Shown piece by piece: positions 25,265-34,665 of a stretch of 64,000 nt of DNA; position 1 is the first letter of the stretch, and each line of letters opens with the position of its first letter. This DNA comes from an uncultured Mucilaginibacter sp. GTDB lineage: Bacteria > Bacteroidota > Bacteroidia > Sphingobacteriales > Sphingobacteriaceae. The position numbers were made by a program, and so were the translations under genes. The stretch spans positions 248,001 to 312,000 of the forward strand of contig NZ_CAJYGQ010000007.1 of assembly GCF_913773635.1 (NCBI RefSeq), read 5' to 3'. The notes under the pieces were generated by a model. The model was not told the origin of the DNA. It did not search any database and worked only from the letters and a program-made list of their open reading frames with translations.

Positions 25265-25651
25265 TTACTGCTTCAATTTAGCTTCCATGCTCAGGGTAGT
25301 GTGCGGTACGGCACGCAGGCGTTCCTTTTGTATCAGTTTACCGGTTTCGCGGCAAATACCGTAACTTTTGGTTTCAATGCGTACCAGGGCAGCCTCTAAT
25401 TGCTCAATAAACTTTTTTTGGCGGGCAGCCAGTTGGTTTATCTGCTCTTTTTCCAAAGTAGCTGATCCGTCTTCCAATGTTTTATAAGTACCTGCAGTAT
25501 CATCAGTACCATTAAGGTTTGGGTTGCTTAATGATGATGCAAGGGCGTTCAGTTCTTCGCGTGCAATACGTATTTTGTCTAAAATTAATTCTTTAAACTC
25601 TAGTAACTCAGCGTCTGAATATCTTGTTTTTTCAGTTTGTGGTGTGCTCAT
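25265..25651 (-). CDS. DksA/TraR-family protein lacking most zinc-finger cysteines
   Basis: The 128-residue protein has the N-terminal coiled coil and the C-terminal YGICRETGKLIQKERLRAVPHTT block of DksA/TraR proteins, which bind RNA polymerase in the secondary channel. Of the usual four Cys only the first remains (GIC), so the finger probably does not bind zinc, as in several Bacteroidota homologues. The start overlaps the ileS stop by one base (TAATG), and lspA follows after 6 nt, so all three are one unit. Confidence 0.88.
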   Translation of the reverse strand: MSTPQTEKTRYSDAELLEFKELILDKIRIAREELNALASSLSNPNLNGTDDTAGTYKTLEDGSATLEKEQINQLAARQKKFIEQLEAALVRIETKSYGICRETGKLIQKERLRAVPHTTLSMEAKLKQ

Positions 25652-28600
25652 TATATTTTAGTTATAGAAATAATTACTTCAGTTTCGTCAATAACAGTTT
25701 TTTCACCCTCAGTAAGTTGGCTATCCAGCTTAATGTCTTCAGCTAACGTTTCGGCACATATATATGATAAATTTTTATTTACAGCCTCGCTGATTAGCGG
25801 GTGATCACTCAGGCGTACATTTATCTTATCAGTAACTTCAAAATTATTACCCTTGCGCAGGTTTTGTATACGGTTGATGAGTTCGCGCGATATACCTTCC
25901 TGTTTAAGTTCGTTGGTTAGGGTAACATCTAAAGCCACCGTTAGTTTTCCCAAATTTGCAACCTGCCATCCCGGAACGTCTTCAGCAGTAATTTCAACCT
26001 CGGTGGCAAGTATGGTGTATTTGTTATCTAATACAGTAATCTGTCCTTCATTTTCCAGTTTGGCGATATCCTCTTGGTTAAAACCGGTAATGGCTTCGGC
26101 AACGGCTTTCATATCCTTACCTACCTTTTGGCCCAAAGCCTTAAAGTTTGGCTTAATTTTACGGGTTATAAAGCCTGCAGTATCGGTTATGTACTCAATA
26201 GCTTTAATGTTGGTTTCCGAAAGAATCAGCTCCTTAATGGCCTCAACCTGATCTTCAAAGTTTTTATTGAGTATGGGCAGTAATATTTTGCTCAAAGGCT
26301 GGCGTACATTAATGCCTACCTTTTTACGTAATGAAAGCGTTAACGATGAAATATCCTGTGCCAGTTGCATACGCTCTTCCAGCTCCTTGTCAACCAATTC
26401 AGCCTGGTAGGCAGGGAAATTAGTTAAATGTACCGACTCGAATTTTTCTTTACCGGTAGCAGTATTTAAATCGTTGTACAAACGCTCGGCAAAGAACGGC
26501 GCAATAGGCGACATTAGCTTGGCAACGGTCACCAAACAGGTATAAAGCGTTTGGTATGCCGATGTTTTATCTTCCGAATCATCAGATTTCCAGAAACGGC
26601 GACGGCTTAAGCGTACGTACCAGTTGCTCAGGTGTGCGTCAACGTACTCCTGTATGGCACGGGCTGCTTTGGTTGGCTCAAAATCGGCATAAAAACCGTC
26701 AACCTCCTGGGTTAAGGTGTTTAATAATGATAATATCCAGCGGTCAATTTCAGGACGTTGGCTTAGTTCAATTTCTGGCGCGCTATAATCAAATTTATCG
26801 ATGTTAGCGTACAGCGAAAAGAACGAGTAAGTATTATATAATGTACCAAAGAATTTACGACGAACCTCGTCCAATCCTTCAATATTAAATTTAAGATTAT
26901 CCCATGGCGATGCATTGCTGATCATGTACCAGCGGGCTGCATCGGCACCGTATTGCTCAATAGTTTCAAACGGATCGACAGCATTGCCTAAACGTTTCGA
27001 CATTTTGTTGCCGTTTTTATCAAGTACCAAACCGTTTGATACCACATTTTTAAACGCAATACCACGATTGCCAACTTTTTCGTTCACGGCTTTTACTTCG
27101 TCGCTGGCTTCGCTCAGCATCACCGCAATGGCATGCAGGGTAAAGAACCACCCACGGGTTTGGTCAACACCCTCGGCAATAAAATCTGCCGGGTAGGCAT
27201 CAGCAAACTGCTCTTTGTTTTCGAACGGGAAGTGCCATTGCGCATAAGGCATAGCACCCGAATCAAACCAAACATCGATCAAATCGGGCTCGCGCAGCAT
27301 TTTTTTGCCATTGGCCGATACCAATATCACATCGTCCACATAAGGGCGGTGCATATCGGCCAAACGGAAGCCTTCGGGCATAAACCCTGCGGCTATCGAA
27401 GCGTCAATTTCTTTATTCAGTTCTTCAACCGAACCAATACATTTCTCCTCGGTGCCGTTCTCCTCGCGCCAGATAGGCAGCGGAGTACCCCAGTAACGTG
27501 AGCGCGATAGGTTCCAGTCAACCAGGTTTTCCAACCAGTTACCAAAACGACCGGTACCGGTAGCTTCAGGTTTCCAGTTGATGGTTTTATTAAGTTCGAT
27601 GAGCTTATCCTTAACGGCAGTGGTTTTAATAAACCAGCTATCAAGCGGGTAGTACAAAATTGGCTCATCGGTACGCCAAGAGTGCGGGTAGCTGTGCTCG
27701 TACTTTTGTACGTTAAATGCTTTGTTATCTTCTTTCAGCTTAATAGAAATAAGCACGTCAGTTGGCTTAAAGCCGGGCTCTTCGCGCTCTTCTTTGCTGT
27801 AGTATTCTTCTTTTACGTAACGGCCGGCGTAATCAATCACCTCGTCAACAAAACGGCCTTGTTTGTTAACCAACGGAACTTCCTTGCCGGTTTCATCCAG
27901 CACCATTACCGATGGCACGTTGTTTTCTTTACAGGCCCTAAAGTCATCCGCACCAAAAACAGATGCCGTATGTACAATGCCGGTACCATCGCCGGTAGTC
28001 ACAAAATCGGCCGGGATAACGCGGAATGCATTTTTCTCCAAGTCCTCATTGCTTACATACGGCATTAGTTGATGATAACGCAGGCCAACCAGCTCCGAAC
28101 CTTTAAATTCAGCCTTTACCGTCCACGGAATAACTTTATCACCTTCTTTATATTCTTCAAACGAAGCATTCTCGCCCTCGGCTTTAAAGTACTTGCCTAC
28201 AAGTGCTTTTGCTAAAACCACGCTTACCGGTTTGTAGGTATACGGGTTAAAGGTGGCTATTTTAACATAGTCAATATCTTCGCCTACGGCCAGTGCGCAG
28301 TTTGATGGTAGTGTCCATGGGGTAGTTGTCCAGGCGAGTATAACAGTATCTTCGTCGGCTTCGCTGAACAGGGTTGAAATCAGCGGATGCTGCTGGTCGT
28401 TTTTTAAGTGGAACTGCGCCGTAATGGTGGTATCCTTCACCATTTTATAGGTACCCGGCTGATTAAGTTCATGTGAGCTTAAACCCGTGCCCGATTTTGG
28501 CGAGTACGGCTGTACCGTATAACCCTTATACAACCAACCTTTATTGTACAGTTGTTTTAAAATCCACCAAAGGGTTTCAATATAGTCGTTTTCGTAGGTG

Positions 28601-29043
28601 ATGTAAGGTTTCTCTAAATCAACCCAGTAGCCCATTTTAAGGGTAAGGTCGTTCCATACGTCAGTATAACGCATTACCTCCTTACGGCAGGCCTGGTTAT
28701 AATCATCTACCGAAATGGTTTTGCCAATATCATCTTTAGTAATACCTAATGATTTTTCTACAGCCAGCTCAATAGGAAGGCCGTGGGTGTCCCAGCCGCC
28801 TTTACGCTTTACCTGGTATCCCTTAAGAGTTTTGTAACGGCAAAAAATATCTTTAATTGACCGCGCCATAGCATGGTGAATGCCGGGCATACCATTAGCC
28901 GATGGCGGACCTTCATAGAAAGTATATGGATTACTGGCCGGACGACTGCTGATGCTTTTTTCGAAAATGCTGTTTTGTTTCCAAAACTCGAGTACATCCT
29001 TGCCTATCTGTGATAAATTTAACTGTTTATATTCCTTGTACAT
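25651..29043 (-). CDS. ileS: Isoleucyl-tRNA synthetase, eukaryote-like type (IleRS2)
   Basis: IleRS charges tRNA-Ile. The protein of about 1130 residues is longer than the E. coli enzyme and begins MYKEYKQLNLSQIG, the type 2 (eukaryote-like) form. The class I signature normally HXGH reads GIHH here (residues 54-57 in NGMPGIHHAMA), so its first and third positions are exchanged. The second signature KMSKR is intact (KNGNKMSKRLGN). IleRS2 enzymes resist mupirocin, and the GXHH form has been reported as hyper-resistant. ATG 29043 is preferred over an upstream TTG. It leads the ileS-dksA-lspA unit. Confidence 0.97.
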   Translation of the reverse strand: MYKEYKQLNLSQIGKDVLEFWKQNSIFEKSISSRPASNPYTFYEGPPSANGMPGIHHAMARSIKDIFCRYKTLKGYQVKRKGGWDTHGLPIELAVEKSLGITKDDIGKTISVDDYNQACRKEVMRYTDVWNDLTLKMGYWVDLEKPYITYENDYIETLWWILKQLYNKGWLYKGYTVQPYSPKSGTGLSSHELNQPGTYKMVKDTTITAQFHLKNDQQHPLISTLFSEADEDTVILAWTTTPWTLPSNCALAVGEDIDYVKIATFNPYTYKPVSVVLAKALVGKYFKAEGENASFEEYKEGDKVIPWTVKAEFKGSELVGLRYHQLMPYVSNEDLEKNAFRVIPADFVTTGDGTGIVHTASVFGADDFRACKENNVPSVMVLDETGKEVPLVNKQGRFVDEVIDYAGRYVKEEYYSKEEREEPGFKPTDVLISIKLKEDNKAFNVQKYEHSYPHSWRTDEPILYYPLDSWFIKTTAVKDKLIELNKTINWKPEATGTGRFGNWLENLVDWNLSRSRYWGTPLPIWREENGTEEKCIGSVEELNKEIDASIAAGFMPEGFRLADMHRPYVDDVILVSANGKKMLREPDLIDVWFDSGAMPYAQWHFPFENKEQFADAYPADFIAEGVDQTRGWFFTLHAIAVMLSEASDEVKAVNEKVGNRGIAFKNVVSNGLVLDKNGNKMSKRLGNAVDPFETIEQYGADAARWYMISNASPWDNLKFNIEGLDEVRRKFFGTLYNTYSFFSLYANIDKFDYSAPEIELSQRPEIDRWILSLLNTLTQEVDGFYADFEPTKAARAIQEYVDAHLSNWYVRLSRRRFWKSDDSEDKTSAYQTLYTCLVTVAKLMSPIAPFFAERLYNDLNTATGKEKFESVHLTNFPAYQAELVDKELEERMQLAQDISSLTLSLRKKVGINVRQPLSKILLPILNKNFEDQVEAIKELILSETNIKAIEYITDTAGFITRKIKPNFKALGQKVGKDMKAVAEAITGFNQEDIAKLENEGQITVLDNKYTILATEVEITAEDVPGWQVANLGKLTVALDVTLTNELKQEGISRELINRIQNLRKGNNFEVTDKINVRLSDHPLISEAVNKNLSYICAETLAEDIKLDSQLTEGEKTVIDETEVIISITKI

Positions 29044-29368
29044 CAGTGGTTTCCACAAAAATTAAGAGGTGCAAAAATACGGATTTTTAAAGTAATAATT
29101 TAGTTTGATTATGGTAAAAGATTTGGTATAAAAGCTTTTATTAAAGTTTGCAAGCAGGCTGTTTTATAATGACTAAGGCATATAAAACAAAGTGGGTGCT
29201 ATTAACTTGCAGCAATTTATAACAGAATTGCATTTACGGTTTATATGCTCTTATTGAATTCTCACAAGTGCTGTTAATATTTTATAGTAACTGGAAAATA
29301 TGCTATAAAGTGTGGGTTAAATTGCCGGTATCTTTGATGCATAATCCTTTTATAATCTTTAACTTATT
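29044..29368. other. Divergent intergenic region between ileS and a secreted-protein gene
   Basis: It holds a minus-strand -7 match TATTTTTG for ileS at 29072-29079 (no clear TTG partner) and a plus-strand -7 match TATCTTTG at 29329-29336 for the secreted-protein gene (a GTG stands near the -33 distance). The rest is A+T-rich with no gene or repeat that I can support. Confidence 0.6.
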
Positions 29369-29800
29369 ATGAGAAAAACAAAATTGCTGCTTGCGCTTGC
29401 AATGGTATTTGCTGCGCTTTCATTTAGCCTGAGTGCTAAGGCCCAAAACATGGTGCCAATCTATTTAACTTATACTGCTAATACTCCTAACGCACAATGG
29501 GAAGTTTATTGCCACAACAATGATATTGATGAAGATTACTTTCTTTTTGCGTATGAGCATAGTAAAGTTGATCAAACTTACAGATGTGGTACGGTGCCTG
29601 CTGGAAATTACACCGTATACATTTTAAGGTCGAGTTACTCAGCTAACGGATATTATAATTGGTACGCCAGAGGTCAGTCTGCTTACAACCAGTTGTGGGA
29701 TAACTTAAACTATTTTGAATTACTGAATGATGTTTACATTGGTGATTTATCCGACAGCCCTGAGGACGGCTTGCATATTACTATTCAAAATTCATTCTAA
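29369..29800 (+). CDS. Small secreted protein of unknown function
   Basis: The 143-residue product has a clear Sec signal peptide (MRKTKLLLALAMVFAALSF with cleavage after AKA, before QNM). The mature part of about 117 residues is rich in Tyr, Trp and Asn (NAQWEVYCHNNDIDEDYF, SSYSANGYYNWYARGQS) and holds two Cys (in EVYCHNN and TYRCGTV) that could form a disulphide. No family is recognised. It has its own promoter box and a very strong terminator. It is probably periplasmic or released. Confidence 0.75.
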   Translation: MRKTKLLLALAMVFAALSFSLSAKAQNMVPIYLTYTANTPNAQWEVYCHNNDIDEDYFLFAYEHSKVDQTYRCGTVPAGNYTVYILRSSYSANGYYNWYARGQSAYNQLWDNLNYFELLNDVYIGDLSDSPEDGLHITIQNSF

Positions 29801-29806
29801 AAATAT

Positions 29807-29850
29807 CTATACAAAAACGGGCAGCTAAATAGCTGCCCGTTTTTGTATAG
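29807..29850. terminator. Perfect 20-bp bidirectional terminator hairpin
   Basis: The arms 29807-29826 and 29831-29850 are perfectly complementary with a 4-nt loop; the inner core is GGGCAGCT/AGCTGCCC. T runs lie on the distal side in both directions. It separates two convergent genes. Confidence 0.93.
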
Positions 29851-29868
29851 ATAGTACCTTATTATAAT

Positions 29869-31491
29869 TTAAAATATATAATTAGTACTCAAGAAATTGC
29901 TATCGTGCTCGTTTATGATGTCGTTTAACAATTGCTTGTTCGAATCGTTCATTTTGGTAGCAACCAACGAACGGATAGAGAACGAACGTAATGCATCATG
30001 CACTGATAGGGTTCCCTCGGCACTGTCTTTACGGCCGGTGAAAGGGAATACGTCTGGTCCGCGCTGGCATTGTGCGTTGATGTTAACGCGGCTTACCAGG
30101 TTCACAAACGGATCAATCAAATCGGCAGTTTCCTGCGCATCCGTACTAAATATACTCACCTGCATACCGTGCGGCGAATCTATCTGGTACTGAATCGGCT
30201 CCTCAATGCTGTCAAAAGGCATTACAGGTATAACCGGACCAAATTGCTCCTCGCGGTACAGTTTCATGTTTTCGTTAACCGGGTAAACTACCGCCGGGTA
30301 TACAAATGATGCAACAGTAGCGCCACCGTTTTCGTTAACCACCTTGGCGCCGTTAGCAATGGCATCGTCAATACACTCTTTAAGGTAGGCGGGCTTACCA
30401 GGTTCAGCAACAGGAGTAAGGTTGACACCTTTTTCCCATGGCATACCATATTTCAATTTGGCAATGCCTTCGCTAAGCAATTTTAAAAACTCATCAGCAA
30501 CGTCTTTGTGTACGTGGATGATTTTGATAGCCGTACAACGCTGACCATTGTATGATAACGAACCCAGGATACACTCGTTAACCGCAATTTGCAGGTCGGC
30601 GCTTTTAGTTACGATGGCTGCGTTTTTAGCATCCAAACTTAACACAGCACGTAAGCGGTTAATTTTAGGGTGACGTTTCTTTAAATCATTAGCCACCTTG
30701 CTTGAGCCAATGAAAGCCAATACGTTTATTTTACCGGTAGCCATTAAGCCCGGGGTAACGTTTGCACCACGGCCATAAACTGTATTTACCACACCTTTAG
30801 GGAAAGATTCCTGGAAGGCACGCAGTAATGGGTAGTGAACTAAAGTACCATGTTTTGGTGGTTTGAAAAGTATGGTGTTGCCCATAATAATGGCCGGGAT
30901 AAGCGTAGTAAAGGTTTCGTTTAACGGGTAGTTAAACGGACCCATACACAATACCACACCAAGCGGCGAGCGGCGGGTTTGCGCAACCACACCTTCGGCA
31001 ATTTCAAAGCGCGATGATTGACGGTCGATGTCTTTAAGGGCATCAATAGTCAGGTTTATATAATCAACTGTACGGTCAAACTCTTTGGTTGAGTCGGCCA
31101 GTGATTTACCAATTTCCCATACAATAAGCTTGATAACCAGATCGCGCTGCTCCACCATCTTGTACACAAACTTCTCAAGGCACTTAATACGGTCGGCTAC
31201 GCTCATGGTTGGCCATTCGCCGCGACCGTTGTTGTAGGCTGCTTCTGCGGCTTCAAGTGCTTCCATGGCTTCCTTCTCGGTGCCCAGCGGATAGCTGCCA
31301 ATAAGCTTGCGTTGTAAACCATCAGGACCGGGTATGCAAATAGGTGAATACACCTCGCTAACCTCGCCGTCCCACTGTTTCATTTCCCCGTTTACCAGGT
31401 ACTCCCGTTGATGAAGCTCTTCGATCCGGTACTCGGCCGGTATCTGGCTCTCCTCAACAAATAAGCTGTTAAGCTCGTCGTTGAAACTCAT
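29869..31491 (-). CDS. gapN: Non-phosphorylating NADP-dependent glyceraldehyde-3-phosphate dehydrogenase (GapN-type ALDH)
   Basis: This 540-residue aldehyde dehydrogenase is of the GapN group, which oxidises glyceraldehyde-3-phosphate straight to 3-phosphoglycerate with NADPH formation. Visible are the GPFNYPLNETF segment with Asn187, a cofactor Lys210 in LFKPPKHG, and the catalytic Cys319 in YNGQRCT. The segment that usually holds the general base (ELGGK-like) reads LSLDAKN (284-290), with Ser in place of Glu. It follows the hexuronate operon on the same strand, 116 nt after exuT, and would act on the aldolase product. Another ALDH substrate is possible. Confidence 0.82.
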   Translation of the reverse strand: MSFNDELNSLFVEESQIPAEYRIEELHQREYLVNGEMKQWDGEVSEVYSPICIPGPDGLQRKLIGSYPLGTEKEAMEALEAAEAAYNNGRGEWPTMSVADRIKCLEKFVYKMVEQRDLVIKLIVWEIGKSLADSTKEFDRTVDYINLTIDALKDIDRQSSRFEIAEGVVAQTRRSPLGVVLCMGPFNYPLNETFTTLIPAIIMGNTILFKPPKHGTLVHYPLLRAFQESFPKGVVNTVYGRGANVTPGLMATGKINVLAFIGSSKVANDLKKRHPKINRLRAVLSLDAKNAAIVTKSADLQIAVNECILGSLSYNGQRCTAIKIIHVHKDVADEFLKLLSEGIAKLKYGMPWEKGVNLTPVAEPGKPAYLKECIDDAIANGAKVVNENGGATVASFVYPAVVYPVNENMKLYREEQFGPVIPVMPFDSIEEPIQYQIDSPHGMQVSIFSTDAQETADLIDPFVNLVSRVNINAQCQRGPDVFPFTGRKDSAEGTLSVHDALRSFSIRSLVATKMNDSNKQLLNDIINEHDSNFLSTNYIF

Positions 31492-31607
31492 GATAATTGA
31501 TTTTAATTAATCTTTATGTTTGGTTGTTTGTTTCGTAAAAATACGTGCGCAGCGTAAATGGTTTCATGCGCATTCGTCATAAAACCATTAATGACATTGC
31601 GATAACT

Positions 31608-32933
31608 TTACAGCTCGATTGGCTTCATCTTTGGCACTAGTGCCTTCATTACCACCCAGGCAATAATGTAAGCTAAAGCACAAAGTATGAACATAATTGA
31701 ATAGCCGGTTTGAATATGGCCCTCGGCGCTATAATGGTCAAACAGCATACCGGCACCCTTGCTTAGCAAAAAAGAGCCAATGCCGCCTGCCATACCGCCA
31801 ATACCGGTAATAGTTGCAATAGCTTTTTTAGGGAACATATCGCCAACGGTAGTAAATATGTTGGCACTCCATGCCTGGTGAGCTGATGCACCAATGGCAA
31901 TAAGAGCCACTGCCCACCAGTAGCTAAACTGGCTTAGGTAAGGTGTAAGTAAAACTACTAGAGGAAAAAGAGCAATTACAAACATGGCCTTCATACGGCC
32001 TGTGTACGCATCATATCCTTTATTAATAAAATAGGTAGGAAATGCACCGCCACCAATTGAGCCAACCATGGTTATGGTGTATAAAACAGCAATTGGTAAC
32101 GAAATAGCGGTACCCTCCATGTTATATTGCGCTTTAAAATAAGCCGGCAACCAAAACAGGAAGAACCACCAAACTCCATCGGTCATGAACTTGCCAAAGG
32201 CAAAAGCCCAGGTTTGCTTAAATTGAAAACACTCCAGATAGGTGAATTTACGGCCCTCGTCAACTTTTTCTACTTCAATTGGTTCATGCTGTTGTATTTC
32301 ATCACTATGAATATATTCATATTCGGCCTGGCTTACATTTTTGTTTTTTGAAGGAATTTCATACAAAAACAACCAAAATATTAACCATATAAAGCCAATA
32401 GCTCCAATGCCAATAAACGCCCATTGCCAGCCCCATTGCTCGGCTATCCAAGGCACCACAATAGGGGCTAAAATTGCGCCTACGTTAGCACCAGAGTTAA
32501 AAATACCTGTAGCTAAGGCTCGGTCTTTTTTAGGAAAGTACTCGGCAGTGGTTTTAATAGCGGCAGGAAAGTTACCTGACTCGCCCACGGCCAGCACCGT
32601 ACGACCTAACGAGAAACCTAATATACTGCTGGGTACGAAATGTGCAAACGCATGTACAATAGCACCAACCGACCATAAGATGATGGACCAGGCGTAACCT
32701 GCCTTGGTTCCCAAATAATCAATTACACGACCGGCAAACAGCATGGAAAATGCGTAAGCCAGTGAAAACACGCCTACAATGGTACCGTAGTCGCTATCAC
32801 TCCAGCCAAACTCTTTTGATAGTAATGGCTTAAGTAAGCTGAGTACCTGGCGGTCGAGGTAATTAATAGTTGTGGCAAAAAACAGCAAGGCGCAAATGGT
32901 CCAGCGGTAATTGCTCATCTTAATATTGTTCAT
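31608..32933 (-). CDS. exuT: Hexuronate transporter, MFS family (ExuT-like)
   Basis: The 441-residue protein has twelve predicted membrane helices and the N-terminal TINYLDRQVLSLLKPLL segment typical of the anion:cation symporter family that includes the ExuT and GudP hexuronate/hexarate carriers. A GRTVLAVGESGNFPAAIK block in helix 4 is conserved in that family. It sits last in uxaC-kdgK-eda-exuT, 20 nt after eda, so import of glucuronate or galacturonate is the likely role. Confidence 0.9.
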   Translation of the reverse strand: MNNIKMSNYRWTICALLFFATTINYLDRQVLSLLKPLLSKEFGWSDSDYGTIVGVFSLAYAFSMLFAGRVIDYLGTKAGYAWSIILWSVGAIVHAFAHFVPSSILGFSLGRTVLAVGESGNFPAAIKTTAEYFPKKDRALATGIFNSGANVGAILAPIVVPWIAEQWGWQWAFIGIGAIGFIWLIFWLFLYEIPSKNKNVSQAEYEYIHSDEIQQHEPIEVEKVDEGRKFTYLECFQFKQTWAFAFGKFMTDGVWWFFLFWLPAYFKAQYNMEGTAISLPIAVLYTITMVGSIGGGAFPTYFINKGYDAYTGRMKAMFVIALFPLVVLLTPYLSQFSYWWAVALIAIGASAHQAWSANIFTTVGDMFPKKAIATITGIGGMAGGIGSFLLSKGAGMLFDHYSAEGHIQTGYSIMFILCALAYIIAWVVMKALVPKMKPIEL

Positions 32934-32953
32934 AATTGGGTTTATGTTGATGT

Positions 32954-33613
32954 TTATCGGCTGGTTTGTACCAGTTCAATAGCTTTTTGGGTATTGGTAA
33001 ATAATTCGTCGTATAGTTTCTCTTCCAGTACTTTTTTGCTGATGAGCTTGCTGCCCATACCCACTGCACATACACCGGCTTTAAACCATGTTGATATATT
33101 TCCTGCATCTAATTCAACGCCACCGGTTGGCATAAATAACTGGTCGCGGAAAAGCTCTTTAATAGATGTTAAAAACTCAGGACCTAAAATATTAGCCGGG
33201 AAAAGTTTAATTAAGGCTGCGTTTGATGATTGTGCAGTGTAAATTTCAGTTGGCGTCATACAACCCGGAATCCACAGCATGTTTAAATCATTAGCCATTT
33301 TAGCTACTTCTGGGTTCACTATAGGTGATACCAGGAAGTCGGCGCCGGCATTGATAAAGGCATCAGCCTCATGAACCGATTTTATTGTGCCTATACCCAG
33401 GTTAAGGTCAGGCATTTCGGCCTGTTGCAGTTCCTTTAATTTTTTAAAGTTTTCGAGCGCAGCGGCACCACGGTTGGTATATTCAAAAACACGTACACCT
33501 GCTTTGTACAGGGTGCGTGTAATTTCAACGCTTACATCGGCATCAGCATAAAAAAACAGCGGCAACATGCCCTGCGTAATAATGCTGTCTAATACTTGCT
33601 GTTTGGCTTTCAT
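32954..33613 (-). CDS. eda: 2-keto-3-deoxy-6-phosphogluconate aldolase
   Basis: KDPG aldolase splits KDPG into pyruvate and glyceraldehyde-3-phosphate. The 219-residue product has the family TIM-barrel motifs: VFEYTNRGA with catalytic Glu44, NLGIGTIKS, and the Schiff-base Lys136 in ALIKLFPA, followed by MPTGGV. It overlaps kdgK by 4 nt (ATGA), showing translational coupling. The product is handed to glycolysis or to the nearby GapN-type enzyme. Confidence 0.95.
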   Translation of the reverse strand: MKAKQQVLDSIITQGMLPLFFYADADVSVEITRTLYKAGVRVFEYTNRGAAALENFKKLKELQQAEMPDLNLGIGTIKSVHEADAFINAGADFLVSPIVNPEVAKMANDLNMLWIPGCMTPTEIYTAQSSNAALIKLFPANILGPEFLTSIKELFRDQLFMPTGGVELDAGNISTWFKAGVCAVGMGSKLISKKVLEEKLYDELFTNTQKAIELVQTSR

Positions 33614-34656
33614 TTAATAATAGCTTGCTGTATAAAATCAACGCTGCGGTTAGTGGCATCGCTGTTTACAAACAGTTTGGTAAATGCGGCAGCGGTTGCA
33701 AAATCAACCGTTTCCTGTGGTTCATAGTTGTTATAAAAACCGTAAATAAGGCCGGCCATGTAGCAATCGCCACTACCTACCTTATCAACAATGGTTTCGG
33801 CAAAGTACTCGCCTGATACGTGTGGCTTGCCATCAGTATATAACACGGTATAATAATCAATATTGGTGTTGTCCTCAGTGGTAAACCTGAATGTATTGGC
33901 TACCGCCTTGCATTTTGGAAATTGCTTGATAATTTCCTCTGAGCTTTTTTGAGCTTCTTTAACGTAAAGGCTTTTCTGCCCCGATTCGGTAACCAGTTCA
34001 TCAACCGCTACGCCTAACATACGCTCGGCAGCCCAAATGTTACCCATAATGAGGTCACAGTACTGCGCCAGTTCGGGCATTACATCAATAGGTTGCTTAC
34101 CGTATTGCCATAACTTGGCGCGGTAATTCAAATCAACCGAAATAGTGATGCCTTTGCGTGAAGCAGCTTCTAAAGCTTCTTTACATACGTCTGCCACGTT
34201 TTGGCTTATGGCCGGGCAAATAGCGCTGAAGTGAAACCAGGTAACGCCGTCTAACACCTTGTCCCAGTCAATTAAGCCGGTGGTTAAATCGGCAAATGCT
34301 GAATGCGCACGATCATAAATAAGGGCATCGTGCTTTAAGTCCTGCCCTTTGGTTAAAAAGTACAGGCCTACACGTTTACCATGATAAACAATGGTTGATG
34401 TGTCAATGCTCTTTTCATTTAAAAAAGAAATCAGCTGATCAGACATGCCATTTTTAGGCAATGCCGTAAAATAGCGCGATGGTACATCCCAAAGGGCAAG
34501 CGCTGTAGCCACGTTAAGTTCGGCACCGCCTACAAATACGGGCAGGCTGTTCTCCTGCAGCCATTCGCCGGTAGCATCGGGGGTTATGCGAAGCAGCAGT
34601 TCGCCAAAGTTTAATACCGAACCGCTGCTGTAATCTTTATTCAAAATTTCGCTCAT
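33610..34656 (-). CDS. kdgK: 2-keto-3-deoxygluconate kinase (PfkB family)
   Basis: KdgK phosphorylates 2-keto-3-deoxygluconate to KDPG. The 348-residue product is a ribokinase-fold sugar kinase: an FVGGAELNVA substrate motif near residues 41-50 and an ATP/anion-hole motif DKVGSGDCYMAG with catalytic Asp297. Its place between uxaC and eda supports the KDG assignment over other PfkB sugars. The spacing to uxaC is 9 nt. Confidence 0.93.
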   Translation of the reverse strand: MSEILNKDYSSGSVLNFGELLLRITPDATGEWLQENSLPVFVGGAELNVATALALWDVPSRYFTALPKNGMSDQLISFLNEKSIDTSTIVYHGKRVGLYFLTKGQDLKHDALIYDRAHSAFADLTTGLIDWDKVLDGVTWFHFSAICPAISQNVADVCKEALEAASRKGITISVDLNYRAKLWQYGKQPIDVMPELAQYCDLIMGNIWAAERMLGVAVDELVTESGQKSLYVKEAQKSSEEIIKQFPKCKAVANTFRFTTEDNTNIDYYTVLYTDGKPHVSGEYFAETIVDKVGSGDCYMAGLIYGFYNNYEPQETVDFATAAAFTKLFVNSDATNRSVDFIQQAIIK

Positions 34657-34665
34657 TATCTTACC

